Source: Ostrinia nubilalis
Lineage: Eukaryota; Arthropoda; Insecta; Lepidoptera; Crambidae
Length of the DNA stretch: 64,000 bases
Assembly: GCF_963855985.1 (NCBI RefSeq)
Contig: NW_026973566.1
Location: forward strand, 310,001 to 374,000
Direction of reading: 5' to 3'
The notes under the pieces are model-generated. The model was not told where the DNA came from, did no database searches, and worked only from the letters and a program-made list of their open reading frames with translations. Position numbers and translations under genes: made by a program. Below are positions 30,876 to 44,100 of the stretch, piece after piece; position 1 is the stretch's first letter, and each line of letters starts with the position of its first letter.

Positions 30876-33800
30876 TAGTATTCGCTAGATTCACAATCGG
30901 CCTTGTTATTACTGCACTGCTGTCCAGGGTTTGTTTGGAATTATAAATGCTTGATAACTTTAGTGCTGCTCCTTTACTCAAGGAAATAGTGGTGAGTCTG
31001 GATGTACTACTCACATCTCGCATACACGGTATGGTGGATTAGATCACTATCATAAGTTTCATTAATGCTTTTCAAGTGTGACAAACTAATGAAGTACCAC
31101 TTATATTCGTCAATATGTCTACCACTTCATAAGACAAGACATGTTTATTCAAATTCAAATTATTTATTTCTCATTATGGTAGATAAAGATTTTACCACGT
31201 GTTAATCGTACCTATGTTTTTTCAAGTGTATCCCATTTATAAAAATTCACTGTTTTCTGTAAGTTGGAACACATTATCATGTATCTGTATACATACATCT
31301 TGGATTATTTCACTGAGATGGCAGTAAATATACTTTTCTTTGTTGTCACGTCCACTAAATGTATAGTAGTAAATGTATATATTAATAAGTACTTTCACCA
31401 AACGTACCTATAATATGTAAAACAATAACACAATCACTTTGATTTCATCATTCACCATTATTGTTCAGTTTCATAAAGTCCAGCATTAAAACTCTTCTCA
31501 TTTAAATGAACTACGACTTGTTGTATCCTTTGCAACTTAATTATTTATGTATGAATTTCGTATACATAATGTTCCGATAATGTTTTATAACAATAACTAC
31601 ACTCGAGCCTGGAGTCGGTCATTTGAAATGTTTGTAAACATCTCAGTGTCCACACTTGTATCGACTTCCATGGACAAATTTTCATATGTGGCCAATTAAT
31701 TATTACATTATCATCTTCAACTTTTCATTATCTTATGCTGTTAAATTCAGTTACAGTCCGGAATACCGGAAATGTAATGTAACATTTCCGGTGTAACATC
31801 ATTATCTTCAGATTTTAAAAGTGGGAAGCAAATAAGTATGCGTTATAACTCTTGTGAACTGGGTCGATCGTTGCAGAATTCAGTAAGTACTTACTAACTC
31901 TTCCACCAATGAACTTGAATCATTATAAAGAAGTTTAGTCCCATGTAAATAGATACATATATGTACTAAAATAATGTCTTCATTTAACACTGGAACAGCC
32001 ACTTCGAGAATCGCCAAGATAAACGTAAACTTTTACTGTTTGCAATTATCGCTCTATTTTATTAATATTTCATTTATTCTAGTGATCGGGTTTTCAATAA
32101 AATTTTATCCTCCGTCAAAAGCCTGCTTAAGGTATCTTTTGCTACTCGTATTATATCCATTATCAACAGGCAACTTTTTTTTTCATTTTCTTAACGTTCC
32201 ATTTATTAACCTTTTACTTTTATTTCCATCCCTGGAATATCATTCTGATTTAACTTAATCACCAAATAAGTACATTACTTATTTTAAACTTTCGTATACC
32301 ATATTTTAAGTGTACCTTGAAATGTGGTTAAATTTATTTCTGTATAATATTATAACATCTATCCATGCGAGGATTTTATATTATCTACTCAATTGAGTAC
32401 ATTGTTTTCACCGTATGACACTCGTAGAAGCTGCTCTCAATTAACAAAATGCTCTAAGATCTGTCTGTCAGGCACATGCCTCCTCGTAGTCCTGTTTTGA
32501 ATTTACATAGTTGTATTCTCCAATTTACACACCTCTAGTTCTTTCGTCTTCAGTGTTGTAGGTCTCGCATATACGTAACAACAGCTAAATTGAGTCTCAT
32601 AAATCATTAGTATTGTGTTATCAATTCATTATCAGGCAGGTCCACTAGTACACTGCTCGAAAATGGTAGGTAAACATTAAACTCTACATAAATTACAGAG
32701 AATGTGACCATGTAATATGAACTTCAGAACGACGAGTCTGTTTCGATTCCTTGTCTCGCAAATAAGCAGGTTGCCTCTTTTATTTTTAAGTCGTATGACA
32801 TTTGTCACGGATATTTATTTTTTTTACATACATCACTATCACATTTCACATATCAATAAACATACATTCTTTTCACATAGTATCACTCGTATATTAGTCT
32901 CTTCTCCATAGTGATTCAGGTCTATAGCTTACTTATTTGTTAGTTCATTCATCACTATTCATTCACTATAAAATATAGGGTATTCGACACAATTTGTGTT
33001 ACTAGAATCAAATAGTTCGATTTGCATCAATTATTATGGGTAATTTGTCTATTTATAAGAATAATCTCTGGCACCCTTGTATTTGTTCTCATAGCATTTC
33101 CCTTACTCAATAATTCAGGTATCTATCTACCTACTGAGTGAGCACCGTTTAAGCTTCAGCATCCATTTCACAATTATGTGAGCGCTGCTTGCTATTCGGC
33201 CTACCTTTCTTACTCAGTCATCGAATAATAATAATAATTACAACATTAACACACCATAACTTTTCCCAACGGGATAGTTACACTCAAACTAATATAACGT
33301 AATTTCAATGATGTATCTATTTTCACTACTAATTGGTTATACCACCAATCACAATAAACTGTCTCTTGGTAAATCAATTGTAGGTATGCTTTAAAACACT
33401 GTTACCCATATGGTACACAATTTATCTAGCTCTAATTTCACTACATCCGCTTCAACAAGATCAACAAACGTAAACTTAAAACCGCTCTAAATAACTGTTG
33501 TAAAAACCAGTAATTTGATTAAAATCATATTCATCGATACTACATGGTATCGCTCACTACACATGGCTGTATAAGCTGCACTGGATGTATTACACATCAG
33601 TTATGTATTAAATTACCTTGTTCCGGTTAACAAATCATCATTTAATTCAAATCTTTCAATCAGTATCTGTAAACATTACCTGTAAAATCATTGTTATCAT
33701 CACAACATCACCGGACTTTCGTGATCTTTACACTTAGGTATCAAACCATTATTAACTCAAGTTCAATTTTTCATAGTGACGTAATAACCAATACGTTACT

Positions 33801-35356
33801 CATATAATATCACAAACATTCTAGCACAATGGCTACCAAATCTGAAAGCCCAACTGTTAAATCCCACATTGATGGTTGAAAACAAATTACTTACTTATCA
33901 CTTCATTTACCTCAGATACGATTTTATTTCAAATACATTGCGTGTGGTAACATAAATGTAACGCAGACACATTTAGACAATCACGTAGGTGTCGCTTTTC
34001 AACTTGTAAACTTTGACCAATCTTTAACCACTCTGACAGTGTTAATTACGTATCTTCAAAACAACTCCATTCACTGGAGTAATGAACTAATTACCGAATC
34101 TTATTTATTTTTCGACGTCAAAATCAAAACACTTATCATTTGTGTTCACATCTCTACGACAATTAGGTAGTCTTACCTACTTATTATCGATTTGTTAAAA
34201 TTACCAACTTTCATCGTCCATGTGTTCAGTCAGTCAATGTTATGATTATTTCAGTACATTTGCCATTTGTAAATATAGTAGGTACCATACCTTTCCATGG
34301 GCTAAAATACACAAAATATAAATTATTATTACCAGTAACTCTTAAAATATATGTATCTCCATTCTCCATAAATCATGTTTGCACAATCACGACAAATTGT
34401 CGAACCAAATTCATCATAATAGTAACAAATCACAAGTACTTACTTTGAACCTTTAGAACCACACACAATGGTGTTTATTGTTTCGAGGCCTCGCCACGAA
34501 ATTTTATCTTAATGGTGTTAATATAAACACAGGTTCGCTTCGCTAGCGCAATCCGAGTCAGGATGTGTTTGTTCCAAACAGCATGTCATATTACATTATT
34601 TTAATACAAAACAATTACGAACTCTATATGGGTAATTTAAATTTACTTAATTTACATCACCATAATTATTATTTCACAGTAATATATTCCATAATTGACT
34701 CACATAACTTCTAATAATCCTTTGTCACTTTCAAATAATTCACATTTATTTTGTTAAGATCTTAATAACCAATGATGGAGTAAAAATAAAATTAATGAAC
34801 TGTGCCATTATGATATATTTTTATATTAATCATAAAGTATCTGCTGAGAACTTATCTTTTCTCTTAGTAAAATGGTACTTTTACGAATTCAATATATTCA
34901 CTATAAAATCACTTTTAGCAATTCCAAATTCATACCTTAGTGTCTTGCGAAGATCTAAATTATAAATATCTTCAATACTTGATAAATAAAAGAAATCTTT
35001 CTTTGCAAAAATTGCATAATGACATCCTCATACCAAAAATTACTCACTTCACGTTTTTTTTTTTTAAATTAAATTAAAATTTTAAATTATCGAAGCAGAT
35101 CTTCTCAAATAATAACGTAAGTAACAGTATCCAAAATAATATCAGTTTTTTTTTCTCACTGTATTTTCCATTCATTTGTTGTGAACTTTATCGCGCAAAA
35201 TAAAAGCGCATAAAATAAGGACTTAATGTTATTTTCTGCCAGTCAACTATTGATTGAGCGGCTACTTCCAGAAAACTCACTTGTTGTTTCATGCAACTGC
35301 ATCAATAATAATAAAAATAATTTACATACCAATGGGCGTCGGACTCACTTCTGATA
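30876..35356. other. Interior of the non-coding LTR element, right part
   Basis: About 4.5 kb, AT-rich and without any recognised domain on either strand. Open frames are short and of low complexity. One more unit of the GAGTGAGCACCG repeat is at 33115-33225. T-rich tracts occur near 30318, 35055 and 35145. Confidence 0.55.
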
Positions 35357-35644
35357 TGTTAAATTCGTACACATACTCACTCACAAATTGGATATTAAAT
35401 ACAAATAGTCTGAAACCAACTTATTCACCAATACCATAATTTGCCAACTCAAGCCATCAATCATAGGTACACAACACACTGATATTTTAGAAGGCTCTCG
35501 GGTCATGGCGTTTAGCTCGCGGCCAACGTTCGAATGCCACAAGGAATATCTTTTTGTTATCCCGTACGACTCCCCGCGTTCCTCAGGTGTAATTTGATAG
35601 CCAAATCAGCGTTAATCCTTTCGTTGCTAACATCGTTGCTAACA
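35357..35644. repeat. Right LTR of the non-coding element
   Basis: 288 bp, identical by eye to 27683-27970, followed by the ATTG duplication. Confidence 0.88.
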
Positions 35645-35648
35645 ATTG

Positions 35649-35954
35649 TCACTTGTACAAACAGTTATTGGAATTGAAATCGAACATAAGATTTTATATA
35701 GATTGATACACTGTTCTATGGTTGTAGACAAACAATTGTATTTAGTAAGTAAGTAATAGACTCCACCGAGTAAAGTTAATCAGCTAAGGCGCACTTGCAC
35801 CTATTCATTAATCATCATCATCATACCAGTCAAGAAGCCGGGTGCCGGGCGCGGGGTCAACAAGCCAGGCCCAAGGGTCAAGGCCGGCCGTCCCCGCGCC
35901 CGACCCCCGGCCCCCAACCCAGTACATTCATCATTTATTTACATTTACATTATA
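35649..35954. other. Unique-looking DNA with a GC-rich patch
   Basis: AT-rich except for 35830-35925, where a GC-rich patch (GGGTGCCGGGCGCGGGG and CCCGCGCCCGACCCCCGG) resembles the CGCGCCCG phrase of the minisatellite at 13486. No gene recognised. Confidence 0.4.
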
Positions 35955-38690
35955 CATATGTCGCAGGCAAATTGTATGATTCCGCATTTTACAAACGGCG
36001 TCGTCAGTTCACAAACGCTCGCTGTTCTATGAAATGCCGAAGGCAAAATGTAAATTGCCTTGGCACTTTATAATATGCCGCAAAATTTGATAGCCAATAC
36101 AATCGCCGTTTACAAAATGCCGCGGCAAATTGAAGTATTTAGTTCCTTTTCTTACCACGCGAGGCGCTGCTTATCAAAACAAGAAAAATGGCGTCGAGTA
36201 GTGGTGTTGTGATACAGAAAACAGTGCAAATTTTACGTATTCAAAGGACTTTTCACGAAAAAAGTATTGTTTTAAAGACATTTATTATGGTGAATTTAGG
36301 AAATTTTAGATAGGAGCAGTTAAAAAGCCGTAAACAAATGAAAAAGTTTTTGAGGTTATCCAGCACGTAAAACACGCTAAGGTGACAAGGGAATCTGGTG
36401 CTCGGAGGACTGCTGCGAAATATTATTGGAATAAAAATATGGTGTTATGGCTTCTAGGCTTCTTCTAGGTATATTTAAAATGTAAGACTTAACTAAAGAA
36501 CTGATTAATCGTAACTTATTTTATGTCATAGTTTTATGTATGCACCTACCTATCCGTTTGTTTTTAATCGAAAGTACTATAATATCCATAAAAGTATTTC
36601 CAAATTAGTAAAGGTTAGACCAGACCAACGCGTGCAGCCGGCGTGCACGATGACGATGGCGATGGCGACCAGACAGCGTGTATGAATTTGTAGCGATGTG
36701 TTCACATCAACGCGTCCTGTCATTGGTCGCGGCGATCTATGCAGCGTCTGCACGCAGCGATCAGCGATCATCGCGACATTTGTCACTGTGGCGTTTCTGT
36801 TTTTTTAAATCGATGTAATAAATAGTAAGTAGGATCTGTTAAAAAGTTTTTACACAATTAAAAATGATACCACTAGTCTGACCTACTTGAATAATAAAAA
36901 AGGTTTTAGAATAAAGTATCAATATCAGAATTTACTTTTTTGTAATAAACAAATTATTCTAGTTTTCTCGAGAACCTGCTTCTTCAACTTCATAAATAAA
37001 ATTGGGATATTATCTGCAGAACAAAATAATTGAGAATGTACATGTCTGCAGCTTTCTCAAAGGCCCTAGAGCAATTCTAAGTACCTATGCCATAAATGAA
37101 AACCTAATTAGACCCATCAAACGTCTCAGTCATTAATTTAGTGCCATTAGAAATACCTAGTTGACCAAAACTGATGTCTTTTTGTATTTTTGAGTTATTA
37201 TTTAAGACAAAAAAGATATTTGGACTATTATGTACTCTGTGGTTTGGGTGCATAATGTAATTCCTTTGCCTTAAAAAAAGTAAATGTCAAGATGACTGTT
37301 GCACCAAAAATGAAAATGAAAATTGATTTTGATATTTTGATAGATGTTTTGTTGAGTTCTGTGTAGTTTTGTGCGATTTTACGATAAGAACGACAATGGT
37401 AAAAGGTAATGGGGGCAATTTTTTTCAACTCAAGGAAAAAGATGAATTGGTTATAATCTTACTTGCCCACGAGGACACTGTACGAGCACGTCAGCATCGA
37501 CCGCGACTAGCCGACTGGCCCATGAACCCTGAACAAACGTGCACCGTAGGCACTCTACACCGACGGCACATTGGACTGGACACATTGAATTGTGTACATT
37601 ATGTAAATCTTGTATATAGCAATAGCATAACAGTAATAAACCAGATATCAACCGTCCGCGTTGTGTTTCATTTCCCCCACTGAGGCCAAGAAAGCCTTAG
37701 TGCAGTCCTCCTTCCTATCAAACCTTTCTTTAAATCTAATTAAAAGCTATTGTTAGGGCTCTAGGGACTACAAATGAAGCCAGAAATATAGCTTGGTTAT
37801 GAGTAACCAATACCTACTACCTATACCGCATGTAATCCTGTCTCATTCTATAATATATGGCCGCCTGAATAAACTTGAGTGAAAAAGTGTTTCCACTGTC
37901 TCAATTGCATCAAAAGCTTCAAACAAATCATTTAATTCAGTTTCCCATTTTGCCGAATAGGTGTGATTGACAATAAGCGAAAGTGACAATATGCGTGACA
38001 GTTGTGACAGTGACAACCTGCACGCGCAGTGATCGCCATCGCGGTCGCGGCAGTGTGAAACAACTTTTGCACGCGCAGTGGTCGCCATCGCCATCGCCAT
38101 CGCTGCACGCGTTGGTTTGTCCGAACCTTAACAAGATACAAATAAAATACAGGTACAGTTCATAAAAGTTGTATTATTGTTACTTAGGTACGTCATCAGT
38201 TTAGTTTAGTGTTGTTTTTGTTACGAAAATATTTTAATTACTTTAGGAGTAGCACGTATTTTTCAAATTCAAATTCAAAATTCAAATTCAAAATTTATTT
38301 ATTTGGTAATAATAGCACACAGCACTATAACCACCAAGGTTATAATGTGATAATTAACTAATTATCAGACCTATTCGACAGGTTATACAAATAAGAATAC
38401 TTAGTAAGTACCTACTTATAAATATTAAAACACTGTAAGTACATCTAATCAAATTTTTGCACTAATTTTAAGTTGTCCTATTTGATTCATACATACCTGA
38501 TTTCTGAAATAAAGTCTGATTTGTCCAACATGTGTTTTATGATGGTCACCCTATTGCAACAATCATAGTCGAAATTTTATCAATTGAGCGAGTCGCCAAT
38601 TTGCCTTCGGCATTTCATATAACAGCGAGCGTTTGCAAACTGACGACGCCGTTTGTAAGATGCGGAATCATACAATTTGCCTGCGACACA
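35955..38690. mobile_element. DNA element with ~88-bp terminal inverted repeats
   Basis: The left end (GTCGCAGGCAAATTGTATG...) and the inverted right end (38603-38690) match over about 88 bases with few differences. The flanks share an ACATA-like phrase, but no clean duplication could be fixed. The interior has several GCCG..GGCAAATTG-like subterminal motifs. Confidence 0.75.
36188..36470 (+). pseudogene. Possible decayed coding remnant inside the TIR element
   Basis: A short frame from ATG 36188 (MASSSGVVIQKTVQILRIQ) stops soon, and a second piece nearby reads VKHAKVTRESGARRTAAKYYW. They look like protein remains, the second with a basic compact pattern, but I do not recognise a family. Their place inside terminal inverted repeats makes a decayed element-encoded protein the simplest guess. 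The rest of the interior (36471-38600) is AT-rich, apart from a (TTCAAA)n-like stretch at 38257-38300 of the kind that ends some LINEs. Confidence 0.3.
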
Positions 38691-39034
38691 TACATTATAC
38701 TTGTGCTAATTCAGCAAAAGGAATTGGAAATTTACCAAAAAAGAAAGAAAAAAGAAGGCAAGTTTTACAAAATGTTCTAAGTCTAAAGTCTAAGAAGTTA
38801 AATAAAATCTCTAAAAGGAGTGCTCGAGGTCCCGGAAAAACACACAAAATCATCATACTCAAGGCTATGTATACATCCTAAAGGTAAGCTACTGTTTCCT
38901 AGGGGTTGACTTACTCCGTATTTACTCCGTACTTAATCTAAACTTAGGTCTAAAATATGTACAATTGTATAAGTAAAAGTAAAAGATAAAAAATATAAAA
39001 ATAAAAAATAACATTATAATATTATATTAATTGC
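38691..39034. other. AT-rich DNA between elements
   Basis: Contains an A-rich stretch and a TAAAAATATAAAAATAAAAA-like low-complexity run before element D begins. No gene recognised. Confidence 0.45.
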
Positions 39035-39578
39035 ACCGATGGGCGGACTCCTGTCGCGAGCGGCCTCGCGAACAGGGCGACCTGGGGCATCCACCCCGGC
39101 ACTGAGTATGACACGGCCCTCTCTCCGGAAGACATCAATCGGGCGTGCCGGGAGAACACCGTGCAGATATATACTGACGGTAGCAAGCAGGAGGACGGCT
39201 CGGTGGGCGCCGCGGTGGTGTGCGTCGACATCGACGCGCGCCCCTCGGTCACCGTCCGCAAGTACAAACTGCACAATGTCTGCACGGTGTTCCAGGCCGA
39301 AGCATTCGCCATCTTGCAGGCCTGCCGGCTTGCGGCTGAGCGCGGGTACAGCGATGCACTCGTGTGCTCGGACTCCTCATCAGCATTGTCGGCTCTCACG
39401 CAGCGCAGCTCAGTCGCGCCCCTTACCGTGGGGACACACAAGGTCATCGAATCGCACCAGGCCACGGGAACCATTCGATTCTGCTGGGTGAAGGGCCACG
39501 CGGGCATCCCGGGGAACGAGCGCGCCGACATGGAGGCTGGGGAGGCGGCGGCTCTGAGAAGGGCCCCCGACTACCTCT
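39035..39578 (+). pseudogene. RNase H domain, R1-clade LINE element D
   Basis: A GC-rich fragment of the family represented by element C. It begins with a scrambled stretch around GACCTGGGGCATCCACCCCGG shared with 15990-16013. It then encodes an RNase H domain: YTDGSKQEDG, FQAEAFAILQA, CSDSSSALSAL and WVKGHAGIPGNERADMEAGEAA, with the catalytic acids in context. About 150 residues expected between RT thumb and RNase H are missing. The frame is cut after PDYL by a two-ORF LINE and resumes at 48380 with CFPMSYVKRALRARAFEDW. The TACCTCT duplication at the cut confirms that the two pieces were once continuous. Confidence 0.78.
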
Positions 39579-39805
39579 AAATTAAAATTCGTTCCGTTAT
39601 TACCTAAAATTCGTTCGAGATCGTGGGTAGGCGCGAAACCGAATAGACGTAAATTTTTGGCTCTGTTCAAAATCAATTAATATTTATTTTATTTATAAAG
39701 TAATTACAGTCTAATGTGTTGATACAACCGAACATACCTACCAGCAAATCCACATTGATAAATCCTTCAGTTCCTGAGTGCACAAGACCATTAACAACAC
39801 TAACT

Positions 39806-40540
39806 ATGGAGTCACTGCAACAGGCCATTGTCGATATGCAAACTTCATTTGCTACTCAGATGGCAGACTTCCAGAAGAGCCTGCAGCAGGCTACCCCATC
39901 AACCACGGTGGCAGCCTTGGCAGCGGAGTTTACGGCATTCAAGAAATTCACTCTGGCTTCGCTATCCAATCTGCAGCAACAGACCGACCTCATCCAGCGG
40001 GAGTGTGACAGATTGGAGATGTGTGGTCGGCGCAAGATTTTGTTGCTGCATGGGGTTCCTGAGGTGCAGGGTGAAGAGCCTTCAGCATTGGTGGCAAAAC
40101 TTGTCTGTGAGCGCTTACACCTTGCGCTACCTAACAACTTCATGAGTGGCTGTCGTCGCATGGGCAAGGTGTCCAAGAATAAGACCAGGCCCATCCTGGT
40201 CAGATTTCAGGATGTGGCCGACAGGGACAAGGTTTGGTTTGCCAAGACCGCTCTGAAGGGCACCGGGATCACAATCTCAGAGTTCCTGACCAAGTCGCGA
40301 CACGATACATTCATGGAGGCCCGGAAGCGTGTCGGTATCTCAAAGTGCTGGACCCGGAGCGGCACCATTGTCATCGTGGCAGCGGATGGCGCACAGCACC
40401 GCATCACGACGCTGGGGGAGTTGGACAGGGTTATCCCGGCGTCCGCATCAACAGCCCCCCAGGCCCCGAGCACAGGGGTGCTCGCCGGCGCGACGCAGGC
40501 TCGGGATGCAGCCAACGCCAGGACCAAGCGTAGGAAATAA
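39806..40540 (+). CDS. LINE ORF1 protein (coiled coil plus RNA-binding region)
   Basis: About 244 residues from the ATG at 39806 (MESLQQAIVDMQ). The N-terminal 75 or so residues look like a coiled coil (ADFQKSLQQA, LSNLQQQTDLIQRECDRLE). Next comes a strand-rich region (RKILLLHGVPE, RPILVRFQDVADRDKVWFAK) and a basic C-terminal part (SEFLTKSRHDTFMEARKR), ending in an Ala/Pro-rich tail. This matches the coiled-coil plus RNA-binding plan of ORF1 proteins from L1- and CR1-group LINEs, which coat element RNA. I considered resemblance to the baculovirus FP25 family but cannot confirm it. No stop interrupts it. An upstream in-frame TTG extension is less likely. Confidence 0.72.
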   Translation: MESLQQAIVDMQTSFATQMADFQKSLQQATPSTTVAALAAEFTAFKKFTLASLSNLQQQTDLIQRECDRLEMCGRRKILLLHGVPEVQGEEPSALVAKLVCERLHLALPNNFMSGCRRMGKVSKNKTRPILVRFQDVADRDKVWFAKTALKGTGITISEFLTKSRHDTFMEARKRVGISKCWTRSGTIVIVAADGAQHRITTLGELDRVIPASASTAPQAPSTGVLAGATQARDAANARTKRRK

Positions 40541-41114
40541 TCCATGTCAAATCATAATGTCCCCCTTGCCTGGGTTTGCTTGCATGTTTGTTATGACTCA
40601 TCATTGTCCACATACTTCGCTGTTGTTTACTTTTATTTAAGATTTTTACCCTCATATTAATATCTCAAGTAACTAACGATTTTCACTAGACTAATCTTGT
40701 AACGGCTTTGTAGTTAACTTTCTACTTTTACCTCACTTCTTTGCTTTTTATTAGATGTCACTTTTCCGGTTGAATTTTATAAACCGGTCTTTTGTATACG
40801 ACCGACGCATGTTTGACAGCTTGACAGCTGACTGACAACTATTACTATTATTTGAACGATCGATCGATTGTCACTGTCAATGTAACGTTCCGATTCACAC
40901 TCTAATGTGTCAAAAATATTTTTATTGTACTTTATTTTCTTTGTCTTTTTTTTCTTTTTCCGTCATTCTTATTTGTAAAGGCATCTCTTTCAGATTGCTG
41001 GTGGGTTGAGGTACAGGTTGGTGTGTTTTCAAGCACTAACTTGTGTTTAACCCTACGTGTTATTAACTTATAATTTAATTATTTATTTGTTTATTTTTTA
41101 TTGTTAAACCTAAT

Positions 41115-44100
41115 ATGAATGCAATCGATGCGAATGATAGCCAACAATCTGATCACTTTCACTCTTTCTCCTCTTGTTCAGTGAATGATGACAGCTTCCA
41201 CTCTACTTTACTGCCTCTCTCTGATGTACTTCACACTGCGTTTTCGGATGTGCCAAAAAATTTTAATGTTGTCCATATTAATGCGCAAAGCATTCCAGCA
41301 CACTACCCTGATGTGCTGGCTGCTTTTGATTCGAAACGTTTGCACGCAGTTCTTGTCTCGGAGACATGGCTAAAACCAAATCTTCCTTCTACTTCCTACT
41401 CAATCCCTGGTTTCCAACTAGTCCGGAACGACCGTATTCTCAGAACTGGAGGCGGTATTGCCATTTACATTCGATCACATCTCTCTTACTCGATCATTGA
41501 TGCGTCTCCTCCTTCCTGATCTTCTGAACTAGCACAACACCTCTTCCTTGAAATAAACTTGTCCCATACTAAATTTCTTCTCGGTGTCTTCTATAGTCCT
41601 TCCTTAAGAGTAGACTATTTTTCTGCTCTTGAGAAAATCTTGGAAGACCTGACTCCTCTATACACTCACACCATACTAATGGGAGACTTTAACACATGTC
41701 TCATCAAATCCGACTCCCGCGCCCATCGTCTCAGGTCCATTATTGACTCATGCAATCTTAACATTCTCCCTCTTAACGCTACTCACTTCTTTCCCAATTG
41801 TGCCCCATCATTGCTTGACCTAATGATTGTCACTTCTCTTGATCATGTAGCCAAGCATGGCCAGTGCAATGCCGACGCCTTCTCTTTTCACGACCTTGTG
41901 TACCTCTCATACAAACTCCGTCCTCCAAAACCTAAGACTAAGTTCCTCTTGCAGCGCAATTTTAGTGGCATAGACATGGATGCACTTAAACTCGATGCTG
42001 TTAATGCTGAATGGTATAAAATTGAGGATGCCGAGGATGTGAACGAAAAGGTTTCTCTTTTTAATAAAATTCTACTTGAATTGTACGATAAGCACGCTCC
42101 TATTCGACCTGTCAGAATCAAACATGTTCCTGCACCTTGGTTAACGGATGAATTAAAAACCTTACGCAACAAGAAAAATGCTGCTAAATTAAGGTTTAAG
42201 CTGGACCCGTCCGATATTAACCGCGAAAAATATAAAAGTCTGCGAAATCGCTGCAATACTATGTGTAGAGACGCTCAAAGACGACATATTCACAAGTCTG
42301 TAGAAAATGGAGATCCAGCTAAAGTCTGGAAATTCTTAAAGTCTATTGGAATTGGAAAAATACGTAACGATACTACTCCCAAAGACATTAACTTCGACCT
42401 TTTAAATAAACACTTCTCAACTTCTGGTGCTCTTGATGACACAGTTAAAAATAAAACCCTAAGTCAACTTTCAGTGCTTCCAACTCCAGACTATTCAGCT
42501 TTTACTTTTAGCTCAGTATCTGATTGTGATGTTATGAAGAACGTATTGTCCATTGCTTCGAATGCCGTCGGAAATGATAACATAAGCCGGAACATGATCG
42601 TTCCATTGCTTGACATCCTTTCTCCCATTATTACCCACATCCTGAACCATTCTCTCTCCACAGGCATCTTTCCTACAATATGGAAAGATGCTCAAGTGAC
42701 TCCTCTCCCTAAAAAGTCAAATCCTACATCTTACACCGACTACCGTCCTATATCCATACTTCCTTTTATCTCTAAAGTAATGGAACGAATCGTTCATCAC
42801 CAGCTCAGTACTTTCTTGGTCGGAAACCAACTCCTTAAGAGCGTTTACGCGAAGCGCGGCGTTTCAAGGGGCATCATTGGAAATGATTCGCGCGCGGCGT
42901 TTTTTAATAGTTTCCAAATGTTTATAGCAAAACAATAACAATGAATTATATATCTTTTCAAAGTAAATATTTTAAAGAAGATGTTATTTTATTATATTAA
43001 GCTATTTTTATGTTGAATTAAAGAAGAATAATGGTGTAAAAATCACTTTGATTTTTGGGTATTTCACGTTTTTTTAATTTGTGATTTCTTATTGTAAAAT
43101 GCTTAAATCTAAAAATTTTCTCAGATAACTATGTGCCCAAGGATCTATGCTATAGGATATAAATGTTTGTTAAATCGTTTTCACAGTATTTTTATAAAAA
43201 TTTCAGCTTGTAAACTGACGCTAAAGTGGAAATTTACAAAACCTGTGTGGACTTATCTTGATAGAATTCTTAAATACTAAACTAATCGCAATATTTTCTC
43301 AATTAACTATTTAGACGACGAAATTGCCTAACTATTTATGCCTATAACATATTTGTAATATTACTGGTTAATGACTGTAACGAGTTGAAAAAGTACTGTT
43401 TTTGCGCCAATCGGCGTAAACGCTCTTAACCCTTTCCAATCTGGTTTCAGACCTGGGCATAGTACGACTACTGCATTGGTTAAGATCTTGGACGACATTA
43501 GACGCGGAATGGACTCGAAGCAACTTACTGTGCTGGCGTTGCTAGATTTTAGCAATGCTTTTAATACAGTCGATTTTGACATACTAATCGGGATACTCCG
43601 TTCTCTTAACATATCTCCGACAGTTCTTGGCTGGTTTCATAGTTACCTGCACGGTCGCCGACAACGCATTCGCGCGGGGGACTGTCTCTCAGCGTGGTGT
43701 GACATCAATGCCGGTGTACCGCAAGGTGGTGTGCTGTCTCCTCTCTTATTCGCAGTCTTCATCAACACCATTTCTATCAACCTTAGATCCTCTTTTCACT
43801 TGTATGCAGACGATCTCCAGATTTATTCGCAGGGGGGCCTAGGAGACCTCTCGAGCGCTGTGGAGGTTGTGAACAGCGATCTTGGAACAATCCTGGACTG
43901 GAGCAGGGCTCATGGGCTTAAGGTCAACCCCACCAAAACGCAAGTTATCGTGTTGGGTGGTTCCAGGCAGATTTCCCAGATTAACTGGAGTGCCCTTCCA
44001 CCCATCATGTTTGACGGTGTCCAGATACCTTTTAGCAAAGTCGTGAAGAACCTCGGCATTCACATCGATAGTGCTCTCACATGGACAACCCAGATTGGGG

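Larger units (their letters stand above)
27683..35644. mobile_element. LTR-bounded element with non-coding interior (LARD-like)
   Basis: Two 288-bp direct repeats (27683-27970, 35357-35644) look identical, begin TGTTAAATTC and end GCTAACA (TG...CA with inverted TGTTA/TAACA), and are flanked by ATTG (27679-27682, 35645-35648). These are the marks of an LTR retrotransposon with a 4-bp duplication. The 7.4-kb interior holds no gag, protease, integrase or substantial RT on either strand. It is AT-rich and full of minisatellites and repeated motifs. No clear primer-binding site or polypurine tract was identified, so its orientation is unknown. Confidence 0.8.

Noticed and set aside
36600..36780. 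Minus-strand 69-residue frame with Arg/Asp-rich sequence
   Set aside because: Short, no recognisable motif, and inside a TIR element.
37369..37683. 104-residue frame inside the TIR element
   Set aside because: No conserved motif and AT-rich surroundings; not enough to call a gene.
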